A DNA stretch of 64,000 bases from Cyclobacteriaceae bacterium (GCA_030584025.1 CP129487.1:1178001-1242000), one strand, 5' to 3'. Shown: positions 38,540 to 47,381, numbered from the stretch's first letter. Numbers and translations: made by a program. The notes: generated by a model not told the origin, from the letters alone.

Positions 38540-39670
38540 TTAACCCTGTTTTACGAAAGTGTCAATTATTTGATTTTTTGGGTCTGGTAAAGAAGAAATG
38601 ATGTGTTTTCGGTCTGTTTTGCCTGTTTCGGTTAGCCTCCAAATGCCGATAAGCGCTATTCTTTTAGGTTTTTCAGGGCCTGAGGGCAGCGAGTTCACTT
38701 TCGTAATAATCCTTTTGAGGTCGGTTTGCGACAATGCATTCTTATCCACAAAAAGTGTAACAACCTGGCCAAATCTGTCATCGGGTGTAGAGCCGATAAA
38801 ATAGTTGAACGTAGGGGTGAATTTGCTCAGGTGTTGTTCCAGGGCTTGCTCGACTTTCTCCGGGTAGACTTTAATGCCCCCGGTGTTAATCACGTTATCA
38901 AACCTGCCGAGCCAAATAAAGTTGCCATTTGAATCAACTTCTCCCAAATCGTTGGTAACGAGTGGCTCAGGCTGGATACTATCGTGGATGACCAGGCAAC
39001 CCCTGTTGTCGATAGTGATATTAACTCCCTCGAGTGGAGAGAATTGTTCGGTTTTGGATGTCGTATTTGTTAGCCTGAGGGCAACGTTGGAGAGGGTCTC
39101 CGTCATGCCATAGGTTTCGTATACCGGGCAGCTTAATTTTTGCAGATCATTTCTAAGAGATATACCAATAGCAGCGCCACCGACCAATATGGCCTTCATG
39201 TTGTTTAATCGTGGATAATTTTTTTGATTTTCAACAAGCGACTTCAACTGCATCGGAACAACGGCCATGAAATCGGGTTGATAGTTGGATGGAAGTTGCC
39301 CGAAGGGATTTGATGTTGGATCAATTATGGTTAATGGTAGCTGATATTCCAACGCCCGAACCAGCATCATTTTCCCGGCAATGTACTGGGTGTTCAGACA
39401 CACCAGCGCTTTATCTCCCGGTTGCAATCCAAGTGCCTTGACTGTTCGGGCAGCGCTTCGTTGCATCTGTTGTCGGGTAAAGGTGAAAAGTTTGGGTGTG
39501 CCCGTTGAGCCGCTGGTTTGGAAAGAGAACGATGCTGTTCCTGAAAGCCAATCGTTTATGAATGCAAGGGTTGATTGTTCAAAATTATTTTCAGACTGAA
39601 ACTCCCGCTTAAGGATTGAGTCTATTAATACCTCGCGATGATTCAGTTGAATGGAAGTATACGGATACAC
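38540..39670 (-). CDS. menE: o-succinylbenzoate-CoA ligase, short form
   Basis: 376 residues of the ANL superfamily. The phosphate-binding loop is SFQTSGSTGTPK (residues 49-60), followed by YETYGMTETLSNVALR and WLGRFDNVINTGGIKVYPE of the hinge. The shortened N-terminal part is usual for Bacteroidota MenE (about 350-375 residues against about 450 in E. coli). MenE activates o-succinylbenzoate to its CoA ester in menaquinone synthesis. The call is supported by menB, menD and menF a few kb upstream on the same strand. The next gene upstream (TerB-like) ends 11 bases away. Confidence 0.85.
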   Translation of the reverse strand: MYPYTSIQLNHREVLIDSILKREFQSENNFEQSTLAFINDWLSGTASFSFQTSGSTGTPKLFTFTRQQMQRSAARTVKALGLQPGDKALVCLNTQYIAGKMMLVRALEYQLPLTIIDPTSNPFGQLPSNYQPDFMAVVPMQLKSLVENQKNYPRLNNMKAILVGGAAIGISLRNDLQKLSCPVYETYGMTETLSNVALRLTNTTSKTEQFSPLEGVNITIDNRGCLVIHDSIQPEPLVTNDLGEVDSNGNFIWLGRFDNVINTGGIKVYPEKVEQALEQHLSKFTPTFNYFIGSTPDDRFGQVVTLFVDKNALSQTDLKRIITKVNSLPSGPEKPKRIALIGIWRLTETGKTDRKHIISSLPDPKNQIIDTFVKQG

Positions 39671-39681
39671 ACCGGGTTCAA

Positions 39682-40050
39682 TTAAAGTGCGTCCAGGTCG
39701 CGTTCAAATTTTACCAGGATGAGTGCTTCTTTGGCAGAGAAGCCGCAACAGGATTCAGCCACACGTTTTACTACGCGCTTTGCTTTCTCTTTTAATTCAG
39801 GGGTGATGCTGCCTTTGTACCGTTTCAGGTCAATCATCGCATCTTTGTAGGCTTCCTCTAACGAGGGTTGTGTCACTTCATCCAACAACTCAAACCTACT
39901 TTGTGCCACCCACGAATTGTAATCCAGTTCTTCCTGTATGATGGTGTTGAAGGCAATGCGTTCGGTAGCGCTTAATCCTTTATCAGCTTTGGCGATGACG
40001 TAAGCCACCTCGGCAATGGAGCGGTATATTTCGCGGATGGGGATGTTCAT
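39682..40050 (-). CDS. TerB-like helical protein
   Basis: 122 residues, all helical. VAYVIAKADKGLSATERIAFNTIIQEEL matches the N-terminal helices of the TerB/DjlA-type fold (PF05099-like), where Asp and Glu residues often line a metal site. The C-terminal half includes VKRVAESCCGFSAKEALIL. The family is linked to tellurite resistance and stress membranes in other bacteria, but single small members like this have no known function. It is probably co-transcribed with menE, 11 bases downstream. Confidence 0.65.
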   Translation of the reverse strand: MNIPIREIYRSIAEVAYVIAKADKGLSATERIAFNTIIQEELDYNSWVAQSRFELLDEVTQPSLEEAYKDAMIDLKRYKGSITPELKEKAKRVVKRVAESCCGFSAKEALILVKFERDLDAL

Positions 40051-40201
40051 GGTTTATATGACAGATTCACTTGCGCTTTCTAATTCCTCGGATTTTTTTG
40101 AAATATTCTAATTCTTCCTGCTCAGCAGTCACAAATTTCTTTTCTTTCTTATTTATATTACTTAGAGTCCATTAATGTGTTTAGATGTTGCAGTGTGTTG
40201 T

Positions 40202-40606
40202 CTACTTTTTCCAGTTCTCAATCTTCAACCCATGAATGGAGGCGTAATGTCTTTCATTATTTGTAATCAGCGTCAACTCGTTTTCAATGGCAATTCCTGC
40301 TATTAAAATATCTGAGGTGCCTATGGTGATTCCCTTTTGCCTTAAGTCTGCATAAATATTGCCGGATATTTTGGCGGATTCTTCTGAAATATGGATAATC
40401 GTATTGTTAGCTATGAATTCTTCAAATTCTTTTAACTGTTTTTCTGCTTTCTTGAAGTTTAGTCCACCGAGGATTTCGTAATAGGTAATTATTGAAATGT
40501 TGATCACATCAAATCTCTGTAAATAGTCGTTGAACTTACTAATTACTTTTGGGTCTCCTTTGAAATAGAAATATAGAATGTCTGTATCAACAAGAGATTC
40601 CGTCAC
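40202..40606 (-). CDS. PIN-domain ribonuclease toxin, VapC family
   Basis: 134 residues. The PIN active site is present: Asp7 in LVDTDILYFYF, Glu44 in TYYEILGGL and Asp99 in GTSDILIAGIA, followed by TNNERHY. VapC toxins cut initiator tRNA or rRNA. The start is GTG at 40606, 2 bases after the stop of the small gene at 40609-40839, which is the matching antitoxin. A second VapC of different sequence is at 45943-46344. Confidence 0.85.
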   Translation of the reverse strand: MTESLVDTDILYFYFKGDPKVISKFNDYLQRFDVINISIITYYEILGGLNFKKAEKQLKEFEEFIANNTIIHISEESAKISGNIYADLRQKGITIGTSDILIAGIAIENELTLITNNERHYASIHGLKIENWKK

Positions 40607-40608
40607 GA

Positions 40609-40839
40609 TTAATTGATTTGTCTGTCGTTAGCCCTGTTGTTGTGAAGTTTTTCTGTCATCTCAATGAAGAAATCGTCATCAAGATCCTTCCATGTTCCTG
40701 CAAGTTTTAAAGTCTTGTCTTTGGATTTTAACTGACTTTCGATTTTGCCCAATAAATTATTGATTTCATTCAACTTGTCTGCCGACAGTTGCTGAAGCCT
40801 TCTAATCAAGGTATTTCTGAGTTTATTTCTCACGTTCAT
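40609..40839 (-). CDS. antitoxin of the PIN toxin at 40202
   Basis: 76 residues, helical and charged, with LAGTWKDLDDDFFIEM near the C-terminus. That type of segment (W, D-rich) occurs in small antitoxins paired with PIN toxins. No DNA-binding motif is obvious; the N-terminal RNKLRNTLIRRLQQL is basic. Position immediately ahead of the toxin, with a 2-base gap, is the main evidence. Confidence 0.7.
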   Translation of the reverse strand: MNVRNKLRNTLIRRLQQLSADKLNEINNLLGKIESQLKSKDKTLKLAGTWKDLDDDFFIEMTEKLHNNRANDRQIN

Positions 40840-40929
40840 GCGAACAAATGTACAAAATTGCTAGCTATGCGTCACAACGCCTATCCCTTCGGATACTTTT
40901 TCGTAACTGATATCTGGTTTATAGTTGGA

Positions 40930-41259
40930 TTAGGCCAGCCTAACAAAATTATCTTCAATTTTTACATGAAAGTTGATGTCGGCTTTTAATGCCTTGAAAA
41001 CCCGAATGACCGTGTCAATTGTTGCACTATTTGTGCTGCTTTCAAGTTTAGATATTTGTGCCTTTTGTACTCCTACGAGTCTTCCCAATTCTTCTTGTGT
41101 AAGGTTACGTTCCTGCCTGGCGGCTTTAATCATTTTTCCAAGAACGTCCATACGAAGTTCATATTCATATTCATATTCATCTCTCTCCTTGCTGCCCGCT
41201 TTACCGATGTACTTGTCTTTCATTTCTGCAAGTGTGCGTACTTTCATTTTCTTAGCCAT
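40930..41259 (-). CDS. HigA-type HTH antitoxin
   Basis: 109 residues. An XRE-type helix-turn-helix lies at about residues 38-92: LGKMIKAARQERNLTQEELG, then VGVQKAQISKLESS and TIDTVIRVFKAL. The N-terminal 35 residues are charged. It lies 5 bases downstream of a HigB/RelE-type toxin, the toxin-first order typical of higBA modules. It should neutralise that toxin and repress the pair's promoter. Confidence 0.85.
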   Translation of the reverse strand: MAKKMKVRTLAEMKDKYIGKAGSKERDEYEYEYELRMDVLGKMIKAARQERNLTQEELGRLVGVQKAQISKLESSTNSATIDTVIRVFKALKADINFHVKIEDNFVRLA

Positions 41260-41264
41260 AAGAA

Positions 41265-41606
41265 TTAATTTTTTGTTTTACTTCTGAAGTATTGTTCTTT
41301 GATTCGTACATCTCTATCAATTTCATTTTCGGGAACTTTACTAACCTTCTTAATGAATCCATGAGTTGCAATGACCAAGGTTTGCACTTTACTTGTTTTA
41401 TCCCAAAATGCCAAAAGCCGTACCTGTTGTCCTTCGTACTTGGTTCTAAACTCCCAGATATCTTTTTGTAGTTTTTTAAAAAGCCGTGGATCATTTGTCT
41501 GTTCTGCCAGGTCAATGTTGTAAAGTACTTTCTTAGCAGTCTTTGTTTTTAGGGAGGCTATAAATTCGTCTGCCTCTTCTAAAAATAAGGTGTTAAAGTA
41601 TCTCAT
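41265..41606 (-). CDS. HigB/RelE-type toxin
   Basis: About 113 residues, starting at the ATG at 41606 (an upstream in-frame TTG would add six residues). ADEFIASLKTKTAKKVLYNI, then LFKKLQKDIWEFRTKYEGQQVRLLAFW and VIATHGFIKKVSKVPENEI match the phage Gp49/HigB branch of the RelE superfamily. Such toxins cleave mRNA on the ribosome. It is paired with the HTH antitoxin 5 bases downstream. A 171-base spacer separates it from menB. Confidence 0.83.
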   Translation of the reverse strand: MRYFNTLFLEEADEFIASLKTKTAKKVLYNIDLAEQTNDPRLFKKLQKDIWEFRTKYEGQQVRLLAFWDKTSKVQTLVIATHGFIKKVSKVPENEIDRDVRIKEQYFRSKTKN

Positions 41607-41777
41607 CAACCTGTCTTGATTCAACGAGGCAAATTAAAAAATAGTTTCCATAATTGGAAACTATTTTCCTGCCAGTTTAAAAATGAATAATTTTTTACCA
41701 GGAAATGCTGACGGGTAACTTGATAAATGTTCAGCGATTACAAACTGTAAAGATCATGTACTCAACAATTCGAATGA

Positions 41778-42602
41778 CTATGGAAACTTAGGAAATTTAT
41801 CCCAGTCAGGCTCGCGCTTTTCAAGGAAGGCATTTTTACCTTCTTTGGCTTCATCGCTGAGGTAATACAACAGCGTAGCATTACCGGCTAGTTCCTGTAT
41901 GCCAGCCTGACCATCAAGTTCTGCGTTAAACGAAGCTTTGAGCATACGAATGGCCAACGGACTCTTGGCAATTATTTTTTTGCACCAGGATACATAGGTT
42001 TCTTCTAATTGATCAAGTGGAACGACCTTGTTCACCAACCCCATATCCAACGCTTCCTGCGCATCGTATTGATCGCACAGGTACCAGATCTCACGGGCTT
42101 TCTTTTGACCAACAATACGAGCCAAATAGGAAGCACCAAAACCGCCATCAAAGCTGCCAACCTTAGGACCGGTCTGACCAAAGCGGGCATTTTCAGCGGC
42201 AATGGATAGGTCGCAAACCACATGCAACACATGGCCACCACCAATTGCCCAACCGGCTACTGCCGCGATAACGGGCTTGGGGATGGAGCGGATCATTTTC
42301 TGAAGATCGAGCACGTTTAGGCGAGGAGTGGCATCCTGCCCAACATACCCGCCATGGCCGCGCACACTCTGATCACCACCACTACAAAAGGCTTTGCCAC
42401 CTTCTCCGGTTAATACCACTACACGTATATCGGCATCTTCGCGACAGATGTGCATGGCGTCAATCATTTCCTGCACGGTAAGAGGCGTAAAGGCGTTGTG
42501 CACCTGCGGACGGTTGATGCTGATGCGCGCAATGCCTTCATATTTGTGAAACAAAATCTCTTTGTATTCTTTAATCGGTTTCCAGGGATACTTAAGATTC
42601 AT
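41778..42602 (-). CDS. menB: 1,4-dihydroxy-2-naphthoyl-CoA synthase
   Basis: 274 residues of the crotonase superfamily. FCSGGDQSVRGHGGYVG is the MenB oxyanion-hole region, and AAVAGWAIGGGHVLHVVCDLSIAAENARFGQTGPKVGSFDGG is nearly diagnostic of MenB. It cyclises o-succinylbenzoyl-CoA in the cytoplasm. Its start overlaps the end of menD by 11 bases, so the two are translated from one message. A higBA module follows downstream before the menE pair. Confidence 0.93.
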   Translation of the reverse strand: MNLKYPWKPIKEYKEILFHKYEGIARISINRPQVHNAFTPLTVQEMIDAMHICREDADIRVVVLTGEGGKAFCSGGDQSVRGHGGYVGQDATPRLNVLDLQKMIRSIPKPVIAAVAGWAIGGGHVLHVVCDLSIAAENARFGQTGPKVGSFDGGFGASYLARIVGQKKAREIWYLCDQYDAQEALDMGLVNKVVPLDQLEETYVSWCKKIIAKSPLAIRMLKASFNAELDGQAGIQELAGNATLLYYLSDEAKEGKNAFLEKREPDWDKFPKFP

Positions 42603-44325
42603 AGCTCTTTTTTATTTTCAGTTTTAACGCTTCAAAAATAGTCTTGTTCAGGTTATGGGATGATTCTAATTCCAAAATTTTAGTACGGCCATCAAAATCA
42701 AGAAAATCTTTCAGGGTGTTCTGCACTTTTCTGCGGTTGTCGATTTTCAGGTAATCAAAACCAAATTCTTCACATAGCTTTTTGGCAGATAAGGATTGTC
42801 GTGTTACAAAATATTCTTCCGATTCGGGCAGTGAGGCTGGTCCATCAATCATGTTGAAGATTGTTCCTCCATGATTATTAAGCACAACCACCCGCAAGTT
42901 TGGTATGGGATAGTTATGCCAGAAGGCATTTCGATCGTAGAAGAAGGCCATGTCACCCGTAAGCAGAAGGCTTGGTTTATTATTCGTGAGCGCATGTCCG
43001 ACTGCAGTACTCGTGCAGCCATCAATGCCACTGGTTCCGCGGTTGCTGAAAATCGAAACAGTTTTTTTATCACTCGTTAATCCAATAAAGTTAGCGTAGC
43101 GCACACTCATGGAATTGGCTAAGTGTAAGCTGCAATTTTCCGGAAGGGCTTTCATCAGCTCGTGTACCAGTTCAAGTTCCGCAAATTCTGTTTGTGGAAA
43201 AAAGTCTTCCAGACAACGAAGCGCTTTCCGTTCTTCCACCTCCCAAAGTTTTTGGTAGTTGCTTTGCTTCTGACGTTCGAAGTTTTCTGGTGTTTCGAGC
43301 TTGTCTAAAAAATCAAAAAATTCTGCCGGTTCGCTATGAATGATTTTTGTTAATCCCTGAAAGGTATCAGCCGGTATGCCCGTGGATTGTATGTGCCAAT
43401 GTGCTTTCGCAGGAAACTGGCGCAAGAAAAGTTTTACATTTTTTGAGATGACAGATTCACCAAACGTTATCAGCAGATCGGGTTGAAGCGATTTCTTCAC
43501 TGCGTCACTGGCCTGACCCAGAAACAAATCGGCATGACGAACCAGGTTGGCGATGCTATGCAGGTTGGAGATGATGTCGCCTATAAAAGGTAGGCTGTGT
43601 TTTTGACTCACCTGTTCCATGAACTGAATCACCGGTGCATCGTTATGCTGCTGACCGCCTATCAAGAGGATTTTATGAAAGCCCGAAAGCTCTTTTGTCA
43701 GTTGCTTGCGCGTTGATTTGGAAAGTGTAAGCTCGGAGGATACTACTTGCTGAACGTTTATTGATTTCGTATAGGAAAATTCATCAGGTGTTTCCGGATA
43801 AAGCGGCTCACGAAAAGGCGCATTAATATGTACAGGCCCTTGCGGGTATTGCATCGCCAGGTTAAGGGCATCATTCACCATGCGATTGATGGCCCAAATC
43901 GAATCGGGGTGATCGTAATCCTGTGGAAGCTGGAAAAAACCTTTTACATGATTGCCAAAAATACCTTGTTGAAAAATCGTCTGGCCATCCTGTTGAGCCA
44001 CCCACTCAGCCGGACGATCAGCCGTGAAGACGACTAACGGAGTTTTGGAGAAAAAAGCTTCTGCAACCGCTGGTGCATAATTGTAAACTGCGGTACCTGA
44101 TGTACACACCAATGCCGTTGGCATTTTGGTTTGTTGTGCCATGCCCAAACCAATAAAGGCTGCACTGCGCTCATCGCTGATGGTTTTGCAGTTTAAGTTT
44201 TTATGTCGTGTAAATGCTAACGTCAGGGGTGCACAACGAGAACCGGGTGAAAGTATAATGTTTTCAACACCTTTCTGTGCACACAACTCGGCTATATCAT
44301 ATATCGGTTGGTAGCGACTCATCAT
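42592..44325 (-). CDS. menD: SEPHCHC synthase (2-succinyl-5-enolpyruvyl-6-hydroxy-3-cyclohexene-1-carboxylate synthase)
   Basis: About 577 residues. The ThDP-dependent MenD features are IILSPGSRCAPLTLAF, DERSAAFIGLGMA with the catalytic Glu, and NRGTSGIDGCTSTAVGHA followed by LTGDMAFFYDRNAFWH for cofactor binding. MenD couples isochorismate with 2-oxoglutarate. The start is placed at the ATG at 44325, which shares one base with the menF stop (TGATG); a second ATG follows at once. An open frame continues 17 codons upstream, but that lies inside menF. Confidence 0.93.
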   Translation of the reverse strand: MMSRYQPIYDIAELCAQKGVENIILSPGSRCAPLTLAFTRHKNLNCKTISDERSAAFIGLGMAQQTKMPTALVCTSGTAVYNYAPAVAEAFFSKTPLVVFTADRPAEWVAQQDGQTIFQQGIFGNHVKGFFQLPQDYDHPDSIWAINRMVNDALNLAMQYPQGPVHINAPFREPLYPETPDEFSYTKSINVQQVVSSELTLSKSTRKQLTKELSGFHKILLIGGQQHNDAPVIQFMEQVSQKHSLPFIGDIISNLHSIANLVRHADLFLGQASDAVKKSLQPDLLITFGESVISKNVKLFLRQFPAKAHWHIQSTGIPADTFQGLTKIIHSEPAEFFDFLDKLETPENFERQKQSNYQKLWEVEERKALRCLEDFFPQTEFAELELVHELMKALPENCSLHLANSMSVRYANFIGLTSDKKTVSIFSNRGTSGIDGCTSTAVGHALTNNKPSLLLTGDMAFFYDRNAFWHNYPIPNLRVVVLNNHGGTIFNMIDGPASLPESEEYFVTRQSLSAKKLCEEFGFDYLKIDNRRKVQNTLKDFLDFDGRTKILELESSHNLNKTIFEALKLKIKKSYES

Positions 44326-45518
44326 CAGCGGATAATGTCCAGCAGGGTGTTCATTTTCATTTCTGTCTCTTCCCACTCTTTTTCAGGAATGGAATCAGCT
44401 GTGACACCAGCACCGGCATAGAGCCATGCCTCACCAGCAAAGAGTTGCATGCAGCGCAAGTTGACAAACAGATGGCTGGCATCATTCATATTGATTGGGC
44501 CTAAAAAGCCTGAATAAAATTCGCGTGAGTAGCCTTCATGCTCTAACAGAAATTTACGTGCTGCTTCCAATGGTGTACCACACACCGCTGAAGTAGGGTG
44601 GAGGAGACGAAGCATTACCGAACCCAATTGCGGAAAGTTGGTAGCCTTCATGTCGACTGAGAAATCGGTTTTCAGGTGCATGAGGTTTCCGGCCACAGCT
44701 GTTTTTGGTCCGTGTTCTTCAAATTCACGAAGCCGAATTTTTTTAAAACAATTGATAATGTACCGGCTCACCAACGCCTGTTCTTCAATTTCTTTCTGTG
44801 TCCATGCCACATGTTTCAGGTTTGCACCTGTTTGATAAGCTTGCGTCCCGGCCAGCGCCACCGTACGAAAAACATTTTTCTCAACCGACACCAGCGTTTC
44901 GGGTGATGCACCTAACCATGCGCCATGTTTTGGTGTGTACACGAATGACACAAGGGCATTAGGGTAAGCCGATTCTAAACGAACAAAAGCTTCGGCTACA
45001 TCAAAGGATGGCGAAAGAGCAACGTGCTTGATGCGTGAAGGAACAATTTTTTCAGCATAGCCATGTTCAATGTACCGGATGGCTTGCTGCACAAGATCTC
45101 TGAAATCAATAGTGTTATGGTGACTTAACTTTGTTGGCGGCAATCTTCTTTTTTGTCGCTCACTAAAACCATTAAGGTGAGTGCTTAACCACTCCATCGC
45201 TTTTTGGTTTTCCGGTTGTTTCGACTGGAGTTTGCCTTGACGAAAACTGAATTGAACATCGGCTTTGATGAAGATGCCCGGTTGTGTAATATCAAAAGGA
45301 TGAAAGATAAACCCTGACCCGCTTTCTTCGAAGGAATCGGTCAGCAGAAATGGTTCTGGTTTTATGGTCAGGATAACAGTTGTCTCTTGTGAATCTGGTG
45401 TTCGCCAGGCGGCTAATGCATATTCGTTCTCCATGGAAAAGGTGAGGAGATTATCCATCAACTCTTCAAGGGCAACCGGCAAATCAATAACTTCTGAAAC
45501 AGATTGTGTGTGGCTCAT
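44325..45518 (-). CDS. menF: isochorismate synthase
   Basis: 397 residues of the chorismate-binding family. The C-terminal catalytic domain has KIVPSRIKHV, WLGASPETLVSVE, ALAGTQAYQTG, then PTSAVCGTPLEAA and GYSREFYSGFLGPI ending in LYAGAGVTADSIPEKEWEET, all typical of isochorismate synthases. The N-terminal third is poorly conserved, as usual. It starts 2 bases after the thioesterase stop and ends by overlapping menD. It commits chorismate to menaquinone. Confidence 0.92.
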   Translation of the reverse strand: MSHTQSVSEVIDLPVALEELMDNLLTFSMENEYALAAWRTPDSQETTVILTIKPEPFLLTDSFEESGSGFIFHPFDITQPGIFIKADVQFSFRQGKLQSKQPENQKAMEWLSTHLNGFSERQKRRLPPTKLSHHNTIDFRDLVQQAIRYIEHGYAEKIVPSRIKHVALSPSFDVAEAFVRLESAYPNALVSFVYTPKHGAWLGASPETLVSVEKNVFRTVALAGTQAYQTGANLKHVAWTQKEIEEQALVSRYIINCFKKIRLREFEEHGPKTAVAGNLMHLKTDFSVDMKATNFPQLGSVMLRLLHPTSAVCGTPLEAARKFLLEHEGYSREFYSGFLGPINMNDASHLFVNLRCMQLFAGEAWLYAGAGVTADSIPEKEWEETEMKMNTLLDIIR

Positions 45519-45520
45519 CG

Positions 45521-45946
45521 TTAACGCTTGTCAATTACAGCCATGGTTATGCGACTGATACAAATCAGTTCGTTTTGTTCGTTGGTAATCCGAATTTCCC
45601 AAACATGCGTGCGCTTGCCGATATGAATGGGTTTTGTAATACCGGTAACAGTTCCCTGTTTAATTCCTTTCACATGGTTCGCGTTAATGTCGAGACCAAC
45701 ACAATATTGAATGGTTGTATCAATACAACAATGCGCGGCAACGCTGCCTAATGTTTCAGCCAGGGCAACGGATGCGCCCCCGTGCAGCAGTCCATAAGGC
45801 TGATGGGTTCGGTGATCAACCGGCATGGTGGCCTGAATGTAATCTTCACCTATGGCGGTGAACACAATGCCGAGGTGTTCCACCATGGTGTTGGCAGACA
45901 TTTTATTGAGAAGATCAAGAGTTAGGTGCTTTTGAAAAAGACTCAT
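45521..45946 (-). CDS. menI: hotdog-fold thioesterase, probable DHNA-CoA thioesterase
   Basis: About 141 residues. YGLLHGGASVALAETLGSVAA is the active-site helix of the PaaI/YdiI hotdog family, and GLDINANHVKGIKQGTVTG fits the CoA-binding strand. YdiI/MenI hydrolyses 1,4-dihydroxy-2-naphthoyl-CoA, and placement directly before menF supports that role over other acyl-CoA substrates. The ATG at 45946 overlaps the stop of the upstream VapC gene (ATGA), so it is preferred over an in-frame TTG four codons upstream. Confidence 0.8.
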   Translation of the reverse strand: MSLFQKHLTLDLLNKMSANTMVEHLGIVFTAIGEDYIQATMPVDHRTHQPYGLLHGGASVALAETLGSVAAHCCIDTTIQYCVGLDINANHVKGIKQGTVTGITKPIHIGKRTHVWEIRITNEQNELICISRITMAVIDKR

Positions 45947-46344
45947 TTGGGAACCCAATTATCAAGTTTAATATTCTTTATCCGTTTGAAATGATTTGTA
46001 TTATTGGTAATTAAGGTCATTTTAAAGGCGATCGAAGTTGAACCAATTAGTAAATCGAAATCGTCAATCGAAGTGCCAGCCTTACGTAATCTTGCTTTCT
46101 CTTTAGCATAGATGTCAATAGCTTCATAAATTGGTAATACAGAAATCCCGCTTAAAAAGTAATCAAGCGCTTTTTTATTTTTTTGTGGATGTGCGCTATT
46201 CTCAACACCAAATTTTAACTCTGCTAAGGTAATTTCGGATATGTAACAATTTTCTTGATCAGCCCTTTCAATCTGCTGCTTTAGGTTGTGAAGACCTTTC
46301 ATGTAGTAAATACAGATATTTGTATCTAATAAATACTTGTTCAC
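45943..46344 (-). CDS. PIN-domain toxin, VapC family
   Basis: 133 residues. It starts MNKYLLDTNICIYYMKG with Asp7, carries Glu42 in EITLAELKFGVE, and has acidic residues in TSIDDFDLLIGSTSIA followed by TNNTNHFKRI, which completes the PIN pocket. It is closer to classical VapC than the one at 40202. The start overlaps the antitoxin stop by 4 bases and the stop overlaps the menI-like start by 4 bases, so toxin, antitoxin and menaquinone genes appear to share a transcript. Confidence 0.88.
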   Translation of the reverse strand: MNKYLLDTNICIYYMKGLHNLKQQIERADQENCYISEITLAELKFGVENSAHPQKNKKALDYFLSGISVLPIYEAIDIYAKEKARLRKAGTSIDDFDLLIGSTSIAFKMTLITNNTNHFKRIKNIKLDNWVPK

Positions 46345-46586
46345 AATCCTTCAATTTTTCTATTTAGCTTCCTGCTTTTTCTGATAGTCCGAATTAGTTC
46401 TTCAGCGGAATCACGGGTGTCCCAGGCTCCAAACGCCTTTTGAAAAGTGTTTTTCTCTCGTTGACCTCCTTTTTTCAGCTTTTCCGAAAGTTTGGAGATC
46501 AGATCAAGTTGTGATTCTGGATTTAGCCGCTCAAGAATGCCAAGATAGCTTTGAACCAAGATCGAATTTGCGTCAGTTGCTTTCAT
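46341..46586 (-). CDS. antitoxin of the VapC at 45943
   Basis: 81 residues, helical, with YLGILERLNPESQLDLISKLSEKLKK and AFGAWDTRDSAEELIRTIRKSRK. The second segment resembles the toxin-wrapping tail of VapB/DUF2281-like antitoxins. It overlaps the toxin start by 4 bases. It is the first gene of the run that continues into menI-menF-menD-menB; the histidine phosphatase gene diverges from it across 110 bases. Confidence 0.72.
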   Translation of the reverse strand: MKATDANSILVQSYLGILERLNPESQLDLISKLSEKLKKGGQREKNTFQKAFGAWDTRDSAEELIRTIRKSRKLNRKIEGL

Positions 46587-46638
46587 AGCTGTTCTGAATC
46601 TGATAGTTTATTGTTCCGAATACTTTAGTCAATTTTTC

Positions 46639-46646
46639 TATTTTTG
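46639..46646 (+). promoter_or_regulatory. putative -7 promoter element, histidine phosphatase gene
   Basis: TATTTTTG matches the Bacteroidota TAnnTTTG -7 element, 51 bases before the TTG start. A TTG at 46611 is a possible -33 box, but the spacing (25 bases) is long. A CCCTG/CAGGG stem with an AAAA loop follows in the leader. Confidence 0.4.
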
Positions 46647-46696
46647 CGGCAGTTTTCTGGGTTTTTCCCTGAAAACAGGGCCAAAATAGCTACAAA

Positions 46697-47341
46697 TTGA
46701 ACACGAAAAAAATATACATTGTTCGCCACGGACAGACAGATTTTAACCTTCGTGGTATCGTTCAGGGCAGCGGGGTGGATAGCAGTCTGAATGATTTTGG
46801 GCGTGCCCAGGCCAAGGCATTTTACGAGGCATATAGAACCGTTCCGTTTGATAAAGTTTACACCTCCGTCCTAAAGCGAACCATCGAATCGGTACAACAT
46901 TTTATTGATGCCGGATTTAAGCATGAACGGCTGGCAGGACTAAATGAAATTTCGTGGGGGAAGAAAGAGGGGCAGGCAATAACACCGCAAGAAGATGCTT
47001 ACTACCACCACATGCTGGCCGAGTGGAGAAAAGGAGAAACGCATTTGCGCATTGAAGGTGGTGAAAGTCCGGAAGATGTGATCAAGCGCATGCAACCTGC
47101 GGTTGATCACATAATGAATAAAACCCATGAAAAGACCGTGCTGATTTGTATGCATGGCCGGGCGATACGAATTTTGTTGTGTTACCTGCTGAATTACCCG
47201 TTGCGAAGCATGGATATGTTTGAACATGAAAATGCTTGCCTGTATGTATTGAACTATTCGGGTTCGATGTTTAGTGTTGAGCGGTACAACGACACCACAC
47301 ATCTTAAAGAATTACAAAAGCAACTTGCCAAGGTAGCATAA
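46697..47341 (+). CDS. histidine phosphatase (phosphoglycerate mutase-like) family protein
   Basis: 214 residues. IYIVRHGQTDFNLRG is the RHG active site with the phosphorylated His; YTSVLKRTIESVQHF supplies the second Arg; NEISWGKKEG the acid; and LICMHGRAIRILLCYLL the second His. The members most like this act on small phosphates such as cobalamin precursors, phosphoserine or sugar phosphates, so no single substrate can be given. The start is a TTG; no ATG is available before the RHG motif. Confidence 0.82.
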   Translation: MNTKKIYIVRHGQTDFNLRGIVQGSGVDSSLNDFGRAQAKAFYEAYRTVPFDKVYTSVLKRTIESVQHFIDAGFKHERLAGLNEISWGKKEGQAITPQEDAYYHHMLAEWRKGETHLRIEGGESPEDVIKRMQPAVDHIMNKTHEKTVLICMHGRAIRILLCYLLNYPLRSMDMFEHENACLYVLNYSGSMFSVERYNDTTHLKELQKQLAKVA

Positions 47342-47381
47342 GAAACTCCTTGCTTCTGGTAGAGTTTTAGGGTAGACCCAA

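Noticed and set aside
45946..45958. TTG start extending the thioesterase upstream
   Set aside because: It would lie inside the VapC gene, and the ATG overlapping the toxin stop as ATGA gives the expected N-terminus.
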